Assembly: GCA_024663395.1 (NCBI GenBank)
Contig: JANFAH010000004.1
Coordinates: 3,844,001 to 3,908,000, forward strand
DNA: 64,000 nucleotides
Origin: Pisolithus tinctorius
Lineage: Eukaryota; Basidiomycota; Agaricomycetes; Boletales; Pisolithaceae
Direction: 5' to 3'
In this document: piece after piece, positions 11,701-21,582 of the stretch
How positions within the stretch are numbered: position 1 is the stretch's first letter
Layout of the letters: each line of letters opens with the position of its first letter
The notes under the pieces: generated by a model
The model's input: the letters and a program-made list of their open reading frames with translations, nothing else
Told to the model about the DNA's origin: nothing
Database searches by the model: none
Made by a program: the position numbers and the translations under genes

Positions 11701-12347
11701 ACATGTCGCTCTCGTCCATGTCCTCCTCGGCCTCATCCTCCCACTCCCACTCACATTCTTACTCCCAGGCCCGACCGTCTCGTCCATCACCGCACTCACA
11801 GGGCTCGACAATCCCACATGCCTCCTCAACTTCCAACCCACAATCACAATCACACAAACAATCCCACGCCCATTCTCAACCCCACCCTCATCCTACCGAT
11901 AACCGCATCTCCAGCGATGACTCAGATCTTGCAACCATGCTTGAAGGCATCTCTCTTGGTGCTGCTCCTGCCAAAAATGGCGGTCCCTCGATCCCAGTAC
12001 ATCCACCGATACCACTGACACATCGAGCACCATCGCCAATGGCAGCGAAGTAGTGGGTGCACCCCCGAAAAACGATCCCGCGCAGCCTCTCTGTTCAGTG
12101 CATGTCTCAACACATCAACCAATAACATCTCCCTCTCATCCACCATGCCCTTCAGCTTATCTATGACATTCTGACTCCTCGCCCCCGAATGTGCTACGTC
12201 CAGGTGCCAACAACTACGACCAAGAAGCCTATATCCAGGACTAGGTCTCGAACCCAGCATTCAATGGTATCCAGTCCAGCTCGTACAGCTCTCATCCAGG
12301 GTCGGCACCACAACTCGCTCCTTTGGCATGTATACCCTCTCCCAATC
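11701..12347 (+). pseudogene. Truncated copy of a Ser/His-rich protein gene
   Basis: The frame contains SSHSHSHSYSQARPSRPSPH, then a His/Gln/Ser-rich stretch and the acidic segment SSDDSDLATMLEGISLGAAP, matching the minus-strand gene at 61,751-62,640. A later block (near 12192-12340) matches its GANNYDQEAYIQD segment, but here a TAG follows QD where the right-arm copy has CAG. Homology ends at 12347, before the His-rich C-terminal part seen in the other copy. I call it a pseudogene; I do not recognise the family. Confidence 0.6.
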
Positions 12348-12361
12348 TTCGTTGTGCACGC

Positions 12362-14224
12362 TGTGAGTCAAAGTGTGGAAAGCTGGTATAAACCAAACAA
12401 ATCCAACACAAAAGACAAATATGTGCGAGTGGTGGTTTACCTCCGCGGAACCTGGAGGGCAGAGAAACCTAAAGTGGGGAAGACTTCAAGTGGAGGTGCT
12501 CCTGGCGCAAGTCGTCGACGAGTTACACAGGAGAGGATGAATGAATGCTGATTGAGAAGGGGATGCTGAACAGAGCAGGGGTGTTCAGCTGAAAGGACTT
12601 TGGAGTAAATGGATTTCGATAGGATGTGCTCCTGGCGCAAGTCAATGATGAGTTATGCAGGAGTGGATGGATGACTAAACAAGAGGTTGCTGACTAAGCA
12701 CTGATGATACTGCTGATGATGAATAGAGGTAGATAGACCCTTGATGGAGCCTCAACTACCAATGATATAAATGAAGACAGATAGACTCTTCCGAATGAGC
12801 CTCAACTGTCGACGACGAGATATGCTGAGCTGAGCTGACTTCTGGATTGCTTCTGATTGCTTCCTGATTGATTGTGGGTAGCTAAGTACATGGGGGTTTA
12901 TATACTGTGGGGGAAGCACAGCTTGTGACAAACAAGGCACAAACACTTGGTAAGTAATGAGTAAGGACTGAGTAATCATGATGAGTAAGTGAGAAATGAA
13001 AAGTAAGCAAGCAAGGAGGATTGGTAAGTATTGGCAATGAATGAGTCAAGGATAGTCAAAATATCACAGAATGAGTCAAATAGAATCAGAAACTGAGTAA
13101 GCGCACTGATATCACATTAGGGGGTGGCGATGCAAGTTCGATCTCGGCGGAGACATCTCTAGATCCAAAGATGGCATGACAGATGGACAGTGTTTCCAGA
13201 TAGGGAAGTATTAATTCCAGAATTGAAGGGCATGAGTCAGGCATCAAAGGGGGCTAGGGCATTGGGGGTCTGTGGGGCAATGAGTGCATATGTGATCGCG
13301 TCTCCCACCCTTTCATCCTCTTAGCGAAGTTAACAAAATCTTCATGAACGGGGCTCTGATGGAGGAGGAGGAGAAGGGGGAACGTCTTCTGCTGGATCTT
13401 GCAGTAGGAAGGCAAGATGCATGTCATACTTGTCATGAATGCGATCAGGGAGGCTGGAGGACAGTAGATTATGCTGCAGCTGTCGCAATGCGGGAAGAAT
13501 GATGGACGAGACTGGAATAAAGACAGTGCAGGGAGCAGGGAGGAATGATCCATATGCTTCATCAACCGGGGAGACTGAAACGACCACATAAGACCTTTCT
13601 AACCGAGTGACAGACCTGAGGCGACCAAAGAACGTCCTTCTGGAAGTCATACTGACAAGGAGAACACGCTGACCAAGCTGCATGGGATGGGATGGGGCTG
13701 ACAACGATGGGATGAACCAGGGGGCTTCAGGAAGGAAGCTGGTGGGAACGCCTGGCAGATATACATAGCCATTGTCTCTGGCAAACGAGACAAGCGAGAT
13801 GACTGATGAAGAGGTGGCCATGATTGATGGACTTAGCGAAATGAGCGTCTGATGGATGGAGTGCTGTAGAAACGTGCAGGGTGCGAGGATCCTCTCCAAA
13901 TTTGGAAGGAAGAATCGTGGGGCTGAGCACTTTAAGCGAGCATGGGAATGGAGTCGATATCTTTGGAAATGGTGGAGATACGACGAAAACCAGAATGCCG
14001 TACATGGGCGCTAAAAACCTTTAATGCGCACTTAACTCGCTTCCTCTTTTCTCTTTAGCACTGACGACTCGTTCTTGTGCGAAGGATGACTGTTCACGTC
14101 CAACAGTCTTTCTACACATGAGGCCTTTAGTCTTCATCTGCATGCTTGGGCATTGTGCGCAACTCGTCAACAAGTTAGGCAGAGTCAGCTGTAACCATGT
14201 CCACAACACCTTTGGTGTGTGACA
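12362..14224 (-). repeat. Solo LTR of family B, 1,863 bp, minus orientation
   Basis: On the minus strand it starts TGTCACACACC and ends GACTCACA, with a perfect 4-bp target duplication ACGC at 12358-12361 and 14225-14228. The inverted copy at 17,786-19,648 has exactly the same length. No internal region is attached, so this is what remains after LTR-LTR recombination, or a non-autonomous element. It carries the 159-codon frame described separately and, in LTR orientation, a TATATAAA box near the 3' end. Confidence 0.85.
13342..13821 (-). CDS. Open reading frame inside family-B LTR (U3 region), function unknown
   Basis: ATG 13821 (context AATCATGGCC) opens a 159-residue frame beginning MATSSSVISLVSFARDNGYV and ending with a Pro/Ser-rich tail. 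In-frame Mets exist up to position 13899. The same frame is open in the other family-B copy (18,189-18,668), with a handful of amino-acid changes (for example R to Q, P to L, H to Y, K to E). It lies upstream of the LTR's TATA box, that is in U3. I recognise no domain; segments such as GQRVLLVSMTSRRTFFGRLR look like a compact beta-rich protein. Coding status is uncertain. Confidence 0.35.
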   Translation of the reverse strand: MATSSSVISLVSFARDNGYVYLPGVPTSFLPEAPWFIPSLSAPSHPMQLGQRVLLVSMTSRRTFFGRLRSVTRLERSYVVVSVSPVDEAYGSFLPAPCTVFIPVSSIILPALRQLQHNLLSSSLPDRIHDKYDMHLAFLLQDPAEDVPPSPPPPSEPRS

Positions 14225-14415
14225 ACGCTCTCATGACTTTCCCATCATCATCCTTGCACAATGCCACCTACTGGATCGAAGGTAATCGCACCTCTCTGGA
14301 GGCTATCGGCACTCTGTATGAGGCACGTGTTCCCCCGGTGCCAATCGTACATGTCGGTAAGCTCTTCGACAAGCAGACGTTCCTGCAAACCGGCGCAAGG
14401 GATGAACCTGCATGG
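14225..14415 (+). pseudogene. Host gene fragment, 5' side of element A insertion
   Basis: The plus strand is open with protein-like composition (SSSLHNATYWIEGNRTSLEA, VPPVPIVHVGKLFDKQTFLQ, TGARDEPAW) up to the TG of element A's LTR. Removing element A with one copy of the ATGG duplication joins this to 47,574, giving ...DEPAWVEIIVL before the frame shifts by one or two bases. I do not recognise the family. The left boundary is the solo LTR; the original 5' end may have been lost with the inverted duplication breakpoint. Confidence 0.45.
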
Positions 14416-15070
14416 TGTAGGAAAAGTCCAAGTAGCTGTATAATACGAGCTAGATGGCTTAGATGACAACAATAAAAAATGAAGGGAACGAATTGCTCGT
14501 CCCAAGGGATTCTGGACTGTCGAGACTAGAAGGTGAGACCCGGCGCTTTGTAGCGGTAGTGGTTCGTGACGTGTGCAGCGTGGTCCGCAGGATAGTGCTG
14601 GCGATGTGAGTGGTGCGAGCGGTATACGTAGTTCGTGCATGGCGGAATGCGAGACGTGCAGTGTAGACAAAGTGTAAAGGAAACTCGTGGTGACCTTCCG
14701 AGTGCCAAAAGGTATCATTCTGTACCTAAGTACAGGGCTTTATAGTCCGGACAAACCTGGAACCTAAGTAAGACAGGGTACAGTAAAGGAAAGCTGCGCG
14801 ACAGCGCGTACACAGAAGACAGGCCAAAACAGAGGCCGAGGGTATACTACAAGCACTAAAGGAATAGAGGCCATGATAAGAGAAAGAGTCCAAGGAAAAA
14901 CAACAACCGGAGCACAGCGGCCGCGGGTATAGCATTGCGCGAGAAGGAGCAAGGGCGTGGGAAGGTAGTGCGTGAACAATGGCGAACGCGAGAGGGGAGC
15001 GGACGTAACAGTAGTCACGGAACGGTTAATGATAGGGGCTTACGTGTCCAGGGAATGCGGATTCCTCACA
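14416..15070 (-). repeat. Element A 3' LTR
   Basis: On the plus strand it begins TGTAGGAAAAGTCC and ends ATTCCTCACA, so in element orientation it is TGTGAGG...CCTACA. It is 655 bp, the same length as the partner at 46,919-47,573. Confidence 0.9.
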
Positions 15071-15115
15071 CCTGCGGGGGACTTAGATGCTGACCGTCCC
15101 CAGTCAGCCACGTGG
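15071..15115 (-). promoter_or_regulatory. Palindromic element beside the 3' LTR of A (in place of a polypurine tract)
   Basis: Directly next to the LTR the plus strand reads CTGCGGGGGACTTAGATG then CTGACCGTCCCCAGTCAG. It can fold with GGGGAC pairing to GTCCCC, or with CTGAC pairing to GTCAG around a TCCC-type loop. The sense (minus) strand is C-rich here, so no classical polypurine primer is present. Equivalent elements occur beside the 3' LTRs of C and D and again at 17,163. Confidence 0.6.
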
Positions 15116-15381
15116 CGCGGAGGACATAAATAGCTTGCTGCGTGGTGATGGCAACAGTGTGGTGCCGAGGGTTCGAGAACACCGGATGATTCCGCGTGGA
15201 AGCGAAGCAAGCATAGAGCTGAGGGATGTGAGAAGGCCGTTGAATACTGCGTATAGGCGTCCGGACCGATGACATAAGCGCCTCATGGCTGCTAAGTATA
15301 TAATTGTTAGTGCGTGGCTCAAACCTTCCCATCGATTTGATTCCTTCCCCCTCATCAATCACCCTTTCTATCGCTCTAGTC

Positions 15382-16467
15382 ATGTCTGCTAACCGTGCCC
15401 CTCACCTTTCCCAACTCATTCGCACGCCTACTCCGGATCCCGCAGAGGCTGAAAAGGCCTCCTTAAGAGAGCAGCTTGCAGCTGTGTCGGCAGGGCTCGT
15501 GGCTGAGGCAAAGTGTGCGCCTGACGACCGGGAGGACATGCGGGAGGAGAAGACGACATGGTTGAGGCGCTGGAAAGAGAAGACGGTAGGTGGTTCGTAT
15601 GGTGATCTGGCCATGTGACACTGACGAGCCCACAACAGGCGGTACTGATGCCTCTGGTCGAGCGAGGGAAGGCTCTCAGGGTGTCCGTATGGGTTGACGC
15701 AGAGGATGCTCCCGCGCTGGCGGAGGCTGACGATTGGTACGAGCGGTGGACCGTGGAGGAGGCCGAAGCACGCGCGAAGGCAGAGCAAGATGTCCAGATG
15801 GGTGAGGAGACCGCGGCGGAGGTTGGTAATGAAGGTGCAGGGCTGAAAATGTCCCATGTGGAGGTCCCTCAACCGGCTCACAAGGTAAGTGAGTCTAAGC
15901 AGTTCGCAACGTCGTGGAAACCATGCGGATTTCCAGCGTTCGCGACAGACCATTGCGGAGAGCGAGGACGAGGCAGGGCCGAGGGTCACGATCCCGCCTG
16001 GGTCAGTTCTGCACAAGGTGCCATGCGCAAGGTGCTCGGTGAAGAATGCGGTGTGTTTCGGTCTGGAGGGCCGAACATGTGATGGCTGCATGCATATGAA
16101 GCAGGGGTGCGAGAAGTCGACGAAGGCCGTGGGAAAGTGGGCGCAGGCTGGCGCATCGATTGGTAAGTGACGAGTGCGTTTCAATGCAACCGAGACTAAT
16201 CCGCTGCAGTGCAATCCTCGAAGGCTCCTAAGGCCGGTCCATCCAAGCAGGCTCACGATGATGACGACGACAACATTGTGGAGGTGGTCGAGAGCAGAAC
16301 CTGCGGGAAGGGCAAGACCTCTGGGCGCAGCGCGGTGAGCAACAAGACCACGACAGACCTCTCGCAATGGTAAGGGCTGAGGTGGTGGCCACGCATGCAG
16401 CCAACCTTTGGTTGCAGGTGCGCATCGAGCAGCTTGCAGAGGCGCTGGCAGAGCATGGGATCAAGTA
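15382..16467 (+). CDS. Accessory antisense gene of element A with Zn2Cys6-like cluster
   Basis: Encoded opposite to gag-pol, between pol and the 3' LTR. Exons 15382-15585, 15639-15884, 15949-16162 and from 16210 are joined by clean GT-AG introns that keep the frame. The last junction (donor GTAAGG near 16371) is uncertain, so the C-terminus is approximate. The N-terminal 150 residues are charged and probably helical (AEAEKASLREQLAAV; EAEARAKAEQDVQMGEE). Residues 176-204 form a cluster with Cys at 176, 179, 186, 194, 197 and 204 (PCARCSVKNAVC...CDGC...GC), exactly the spacing of fungal Zn2Cys6 DNA-binding clusters. An acidic DDDDD stretch follows. Because its introns are antisense to the retrotransposon RNA, they survive retrotransposition. 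The likely role is nucleic-acid binding or regulation of host or element; this is inference. Element C has a counterpart with the same Cys spacing. Confidence 0.7.
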
Positions 16468-17162
16468 GGCCATCGTGTAGTATGTATGTTTGTGTCCGCA
16501 TCACCTGTCATACCAGGATCATTCCACGCCTTATGCGTGGGAAAACACATTGTTCTGGCCCATTCTGTGTGGTTGCGAAGCAGGGTACCACGAAAGATTT
16601 CTGTCCGCTCAGCATGGAACTGGCCCCGAATCGGCCGCGGTATGGTAGAGTGTGCGGGGTACCGCCCGACCTGTCTTCTTCGTGTGACTTTTGACTTCTC
16701 TCAACGGTAAATCCTTGTGAAGCGATCTTGATGGTAGGATGTGACGGATTCTTGAAGAGGAAGCGAAGGGACTGTTTATTGGGTAGCTGGGACGGTCTTT
16801 GTGTATCAAATGTAAGGAGACGGAAGGAGATTTGAAAGAAAAGTAGATCAAGGGGTGCACGCTGACTGTGCGATCGAAGAGGAAATGCGTGGGGTGGTTG
16901 CGAAGATCCGCGGTATAGGGCGGCCGAGGACGGCATCAGCGAGACTAGTAAGAGAAATAGGAGAGACGTTGTTTTGGCTATAAACTTATTCGGTGTTTTG
17001 TTATTTTTCTGGATGGTTTTGGACTTTTTGTAAGCGGTTTTTATGTTGTTTGAGCGAGGACTAGCTATCAGTAGAATCACCGGACGAAACCCGGGGTAAA
17101 ACAGATAAAAGGAAACGAACTATGTCTGATATCGGGTGGATCAAGTGGTATGCTGGTCACCC
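16468..17162. other. Element A spacer between accessory gene and internal palindrome
   Basis: No recognisable coding sequence. A 190-codon minus-strand frame (16508-17080) has a Lys/Asn/Ser-rich, motif-free product and is probably fortuitous. The segment presumably holds the 3' end and terminator of the accessory gene. Confidence 0.4.
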
Positions 17163-17206
17163 CTGTGGGGGACTTTGAATGCTGACTGTCCCCAGTCAGC
17201 ATGGGA
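17163..17206 (-). promoter_or_regulatory. Second copy of the A palindromic element, downstream of pol
   Basis: CTGTGGGGGACTTTGAATG followed by CTGACTGTCCCCAGTCAG. GCTGACTG and CAGTCAGC form a perfect 8-bp inverted repeat with a TCCC loop. It is about 85 percent identical to the copy at 15,071, and the two copies bracket the accessory gene. Confidence 0.6.
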
Positions 17207-17340
17207 GGAGGAATGAGTGTAGTAGAAGAAGCCGCAGGGAGGCGGGCGAGGCCGCGGAAAGAGGTATGGGTATCGTGGGAGAAGAGGGTACAGGGGAATA
17301 GCACGATGGACAAACTGCAGGTACTGGAAAGGACGGATAG

Positions 17341-17781
17341 TCAGCTGTCCGCAGAGAAAGCCTCCACATCATCATCAGTGGGGTCATCCTCAGCCTCTTC
17401 AAAAAGGTGGTCTAGTTCTTCATCATCTAGCCCAGTAATGCGAGTCACAGTTGCGCGGGTTTGAGACCACGGGTGGTAGGGAAGTAAGTGGAATGCAGTG
17501 AAGCAGAGCTTGGAGATGGAGCCATCCAACTTGGCCAGTAGGTACGAGCCCCCAGTGGTCCGACGAAGGACAACCATGGGACCGGTGTACCGCGGCTTTG
17601 TCTTCCGGTTCAGCTCTTTCTCTATGCAGGAGTTGCGAACGAGCATGAGGGTGCCAGGAGCAAAGTTATGGTCTTTAATGCGATGCTGAAAGGCGGTTTC
17701 GAACTGTTGGATAGACTGGAAGCATGCGCGGAGGACGTTGCCGTGGACCTGATCTAAATCATCCTGACGCTTCTGTAGCTG
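17341..17781 (-). pseudogene. Element A pol, C-terminal part (integrase tail, GPY/F-like)
   Basis: The minus strand reads RQLQKRQDDLDQVHG at the break, then QHRIKDHNFAPGTLMLVRNS, KELNRKTKPRYTGPMVVLRR and GGSYLLAKLDGSIS. This is the GPY/F-type module at the C-terminus of chromovirus-like and related gypsy integrases. The tail is acidic (GLDDEELDHLFEEAEDDPTD). It aligns with the last 130 residues of element C pol. It is separated from the integrase core by the solo LTR at 17,786. Confidence 0.85.
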
Positions 17782-18188
17782 GCGCTGTCACACACCAAAG
17801 GTGTTGTGGACATGGTTACAGCTGACTCTGCCTAACTTGTTGACGAGTTGCGCACAATGCCCAAGCATGCAGATGAAGACTAAAGGCCTCATGTGTAGAA
17901 AGACTGTTGGACGTGAACAGTCATCCTTCGCACAAGAACGAGTCGTCAGTGCTAAAGAGAAAAGAGGAAGCGAGTTAAGCGCGCATTAAAGGTTTTTAGC
18001 GCCCATGTACGGCATTCTGGTTTTCGTCGTATCTCCACCATTTCCAAAGATATCGACTCCATTCCCATGCTCGCTTAAAGTGCTCAGCCCCACGATTCTT
18101 CCTTCCAAATTTGGAGAGGATCCTCGCACCCTGCACGTTTCTACAGCACTCCATCCATCAGACGCTCATTTCGCTAAGTCCATCAATC

Positions 18189-18668
18189 ATGGCCACCTCT
18201 TCATCAGTCATCTCGCTTGTCTCGTTTGCCAGAGACAATGGCTATGTATATCTGCCAGGCGTTCCCACCAGCTTCCTTCCTGAAGCCCCCTGGTTCATCC
18301 CATCGTTGTCAGCCCCATCCCATCCCATGCAGCTTGGTCAGCGTGTTCTCCTTGTCAGTATGACTTCCAGAAGGACGTTCTTTGGTCGCCTCAGGTCTGT
18401 CACTCAGTTAGAAAGGTCTTATGTGGTCGTTTCAGTCTCCCTGGTTGATGAAGCATATGGATCGTTCCTCCCTGCTCCTTGCACCGTCTTTATTCCAGTC
18501 TCGTCCATCATTCTTCCCGCATTGCGACAGCTGCAGTATAATCTACTGTCCTCCAGCCTCCCTGATCGCATTCATGACGAGTATGACATGCATCTTGCCT
18601 TCTTACTGCAAGATCCAGCAGAAGATGTTCCCCCTTCCCCTCCTCCTCCGTCAGAGCCCCGTTCATGA
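18189..18668 (+). CDS. U3 open reading frame of family-B LTR, second copy
   Basis: The 159-residue frame is collinear with 13,821-13,342 on the other strand and fully open. It starts MATSSSVISLVSFARDNGYV and ends in PPSPPPPSEPRS. An upstream in-frame Met at 18111 would add 26 residues. The two copies differ by a few substitutions and no indel. No known domain was recognised. Preservation of the frame in both copies is weak evidence for coding, because the insertions may be young. Confidence 0.35.
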   Translation: MATSSSVISLVSFARDNGYVYLPGVPTSFLPEAPWFIPSLSAPSHPMQLGQRVLLVSMTSRRTFFGRLRSVTQLERSYVVVSVSLVDEAYGSFLPAPCTVFIPVSSIILPALRQLQYNLLSSSLPDRIHDEYDMHLAFLLQDPAEDVPPSPPPPSEPRS

Positions 18669-19339
18669 AGTTTTTGTTAACTTTGCTGAGAGGATGGAAG
18701 GGTGGGAGACGCGATCGTGTATGCTCTCATTGCCCCACAGACCCCCAATGCCCTAGCCCCCTTTGACACCTGACTCATGCCCTTCAGTTCTGGAGTTAAT
18801 ACTTCCCTATCTGGAAACACTGTCCATCTGTCATGCCGTCTTTGGATCTAGAGATGTCTCTGCTGAGATCGAACTTGCATTGCCACCCCCTAATGTGATA
18901 TCAGTGCGCTTACTCAGTTTCTGATTCTATTTGACTCATTCTGTGATATTTTGACTATCCTTGACTCATTCATTGCCAATACTTACCAATCCTCCTTGCT
19001 TGCTTACTTTTCATTTCTCGCTTACTCATCATGATTACTCAGTCCTCACTCATTACTTACCAAGTGTTTGTGCCTTGTTTGTCACAAGCTGTGCTTCCCC
19101 CACAGTATATAAACCCCCATGTACTTAGCTACCCACAATCAATCAGGAAGCAATCAGAAGCAATCCAGAAGTCAGCTCAGCTCAGCATATCTCGTCGTCG
19201 ACAGTTGAGGCTCATTCGGAAGAGTCTATCTGTCTTCATTTATATCATTGGTAGTTGAGGCTCCATCAAGGGTCTATCTACCTCTATTCATCATCAGCAG
19301 TATCATCAGTGCTTAGTCAGCAACCTCTTGTTTAGTCAT

Positions 19340-19520
19340 CCATCCACTCCTGCGTAACTCATCATTGACTTGCGCCAGGAGCACATCCTATCGAAATCCA
19401 TTTACTCCAAAGTCCTTTCGGCTGAACACCCCTGCTCTGTTCAGCATCCCCTTCTCAATCAGCGTTCATTCATCCTCTCCTGCGTAACTCGTCAACGACT
19501 TGCGCCAGGAGCACCTCCAC
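19340..19520 (+). repeat. Internal direct repeat near the 3' end of family-B LTR
   Basis: A block starting TCCTGCGTAACTC and ending CTTGCGCCAGGAGCAC (about 41-45 bases) occurs at 19348 and again at 19478, 130 bases apart, downstream of the TATA box (R/U5). Both are retained in the other copy (12,500-12,670). Confidence 0.7.
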
Positions 19521-19652
19521 TTGAAGTCTTCCCCACTTTAGGTTTCTCTGCCCTCCAGGTTCCGTGGAGGTAAACCACCACTCACACATATTTGTCTTTT
19601 GTGTTGGATTTGTTTGGTTTATACCAGCTTTCCACACTTTGACTCACAGCGT

Positions 19653-20563
19653 GCACGCCAAGCAATCAGTTCTGTGGTAGTCAGCGGTGTTGCATCATCG
19701 CGGGATAGGGGTAAGAGGAAGGTAGCCTCAGCGAGATCAAATGGAAACAGCAGCTCGACACCATGCACCATGAAGTAAGGGGATAAACCCGTAGACTTCA
19801 GAATGGTGACCCGCTCAGCCCAGAAGACGGAGTGCGCAACGGTGTGCCAGCGGCGATCATCGTTCTCGCAGCTCTTCATGATAGCCTCATGAACATCATA
19901 GTGGTGGCGCTCTACAATGCCGTTAGCCTGAGAGTTGTAAGGAGAGATACGGATGTGACGGATATGATATTGCGCGGCTAGGGCATCTAAGGCTTGGACA
20001 AACGCGGGACCATTGTCAGTGACAATCTCGGTGAGCGGGCCCCAGCGGCATAGGATATCCTTGAAGATGAAGGACGCGAGCGCAGTACTATTTTCCGCAC
20101 GCAACATGCGCCATTCGGGATATGAGGTGAGCGCGCAACGAGCCTGGACTATGTAGCAGTAGCCGCCGGCTTTGGGCATCAGCATCGTGTCAATGTGAGC
20201 TTTATGAAACAGGCCCCCTATCATGGGTACAGTGGGGGGGATATGAAGCTTTTGCGTCTGGCAGATCTGACATTCGTGACAAGTGCGGACATACCACTTC
20301 ACATCCTTGACAAGAAGAGGCCACCAAACGCGGAGGAGAAGGCGCATGTGGACCGTGAAGACACCCTTGTGTCTGAGGTCGTCATGCGCTTCTTTGATGA
20401 GACGATACCGCTTGGATTCGTCAACGACTAGCTGGTGCCGTCCATGTGGTTCCCTACGCCATAGATTTCCATCTAGGAGGAAGAAGCAGCTAGCCGAATT
20501 GAAGAAGGACGAGTACTGCGCATCAGTAAGGTCAGGAGGTCGCTCGCGGGTCGTGAGGAATGC
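19653..20563 (-). pseudogene. Element A pol, integrase core
   Basis: The minus strand continues the element A pol from 41,820. HDDLRHKGVF and TCHECQICQ give the HHCC zinc motif. Catalytic residues follow: AHIDTMLMPKAGGY (first Asp), VTDNGPAFVQAL (second Asp) and SPYNSQANGIVERHHYD (Glu). The core ends at ELIAWR, where the solo LTR is inserted. The reading frame is open over the whole fragment, so the core was intact when interrupted. Confidence 0.88.
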
Positions 20564-20567
20564 GTGG

Positions 20568-21038
20568 TGTAAGATAGTGTTTTCTGTTGGCCGAGAACTC
20601 CGACTCCGGAAGAGGTAGGTTCCGCTCGAGTCAGGTCGACCCTGAAGGGGCTTCGGTCTGGATGCAGGGTAAGTACTTTAGACAAACGCAAAGGGAACTC
20701 GCCTGAGAATATAATTCTTGACTCTAAAGAAGAACCTTGGCAGAAAAGAGCTGAAGTAGTGAAAATTTTGCTCCTCCAAGCAAGACACAGAGTAGGCCGA
20801 GATGACTAGTACAGTATTTTTGTCCGTGCTGTACCGTAGTTGTTAAGTGACATGGCACGCGCCATGACCACTCGCGCGCTTAGTCAGCTCCCTATGTTTC
20901 GACACCAAGTCCCTTTTCAGCCACAACCCCTAAGCCCGAATCCTCCTCGACTCTCTCTTACATCCTTCACCCTCAAACCTTCCCTTCGACCCAACAGAAG
21001 CGCGACTTCTCGTAGGGAAAAGGTTCGCGTTCCCTACA
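20568..21038 (-). repeat. Element C 3' LTR
   Basis: TGTAAGATAGTG...GTTCCCTACA on the plus strand, 471 bp, paired with 41,345-41,815. Confidence 0.9.
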
Positions 21039-21080
21039 TCCGAGGGGGGTTTAGACGCCGACCATCCTCGGTCGTCCCCT
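21039..21080 (-). promoter_or_regulatory. Palindromic element beside the 3' LTR of C
   Basis: TCCGAGGGGGGTTTAGACG then CCGACCATCCTCGGTCG. CCGAGG can pair with CCTCGG, and CGACC with GGTCG. Compared with element A, the inner stem has C-G where A has T-A, a covarying pair. Confidence 0.55.
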
Positions 21081-21502
21081 TCCTCGCGTAGACGTCCTCG
21101 GCTTCTTACCCATCCTCACTAGCTTCCCCTTCGTACCCTTGCCCTCTGACTCTCCTAGCCTTCCCCTCACCCACTGTACCTCACATCACCTTCCACCCCA
21201 CACTCAACAACTCCTTCCTCCGTCAACGCACCCCTTCGATCCCGAACCCGCACTGCGCTCCTCGAACCTCTCTCTCACTCTCATCAACGTCCCCGAGACC
21301 CCTTGCAGCCACTCTCCTGTACCTTCTCCATCACCTCGCGCCCTCGATTTTCCACACCTCCGAAGCCAACCCCCTTAGCCCAGGTGACGATCATAGCACT
21401 TCGAACGCGTGAACAAGCAGGTGATAAATCGAGTGCAGTGCGAGGTAGAAACGGCTCGTCGAAATGCAGCTGGCAGTAGAACTATGACCCAGCTCGAAGA
21501 TT
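21081..21502 (-). other. Element C non-coding 3' region, up to Harbinger insertion
   Basis: Pyrimidine-rich sequence (Ser/Pro-rich frames on the plus strand, probably fortuitous). The end (AAGCAGGTGATAAATCGAGTGCAGTGCGAG) resembles 31,120-31,150 of element D, so C and D share this 3' region. Confidence 0.6.
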
Positions 21503-21582
21503 AGTGGCGCTCAAGGTGGCTTTGGAAGCGCTCTGGAAGCGCTCTGGAAGTGGCAAATTCGAGAGCAATGCCGTGACAGAGT

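Larger units (their letters stand above)
10688..12347. repeat. Left arm of a 1.66-kb inverted duplication
   Basis: Read on the minus strand, this arm matches 62,011-63,664 nearly base for base. Shared landmarks are the CHS5-like exon, a minisatellite, a Ser/His-rich coding block and the segment TATACCCTCTCCC. At the outer edge this arm diverges after the codons for RDQ of the CHS5-like exon (near 10690). At the inner edge it diverges after CTCTCCCAATC (12347). In the right arm both genes continue sensibly past these points, so this arm looks like the truncated copy. No target duplication or terminal inverted repeat was seen at the edges. Confidence 0.85.
17786..19648 (+). repeat. Solo LTR of family B, 1,863 bp, plus orientation, inside element A pol
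   Basis: TGTCACACACC...GACTCACA, with flanks GCGC (17782-17785) and GCGT (19649-19652), a 4-bp target duplication with one change. Removing it restores the pol reading (ELIAWRAR-QLQKRQ), matching the length of the corresponding site in element C (LILYRCRQLQRRQ). It pairs with 12,362-14,224 as a long inverted repeat. A TATATAAA box is at about 19109. Confidence 0.9.

Noticed and set aside
16508..17080. 190-codon minus-strand frame as an extra element A gene
   Set aside because: No motif, no similarity to anything in element C at the same place, and the composition looks fortuitous; it overlaps the probable 3' end of the accessory gene.
12362..19648. The 1,863-bp inverted pair as terminal inverted repeats of a DNA transposon
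   Set aside because: Each copy has its own 4-bp target duplication and TG...CA ends, and one lies outside element A while the other lies inside its pol; they are independent solo LTRs.
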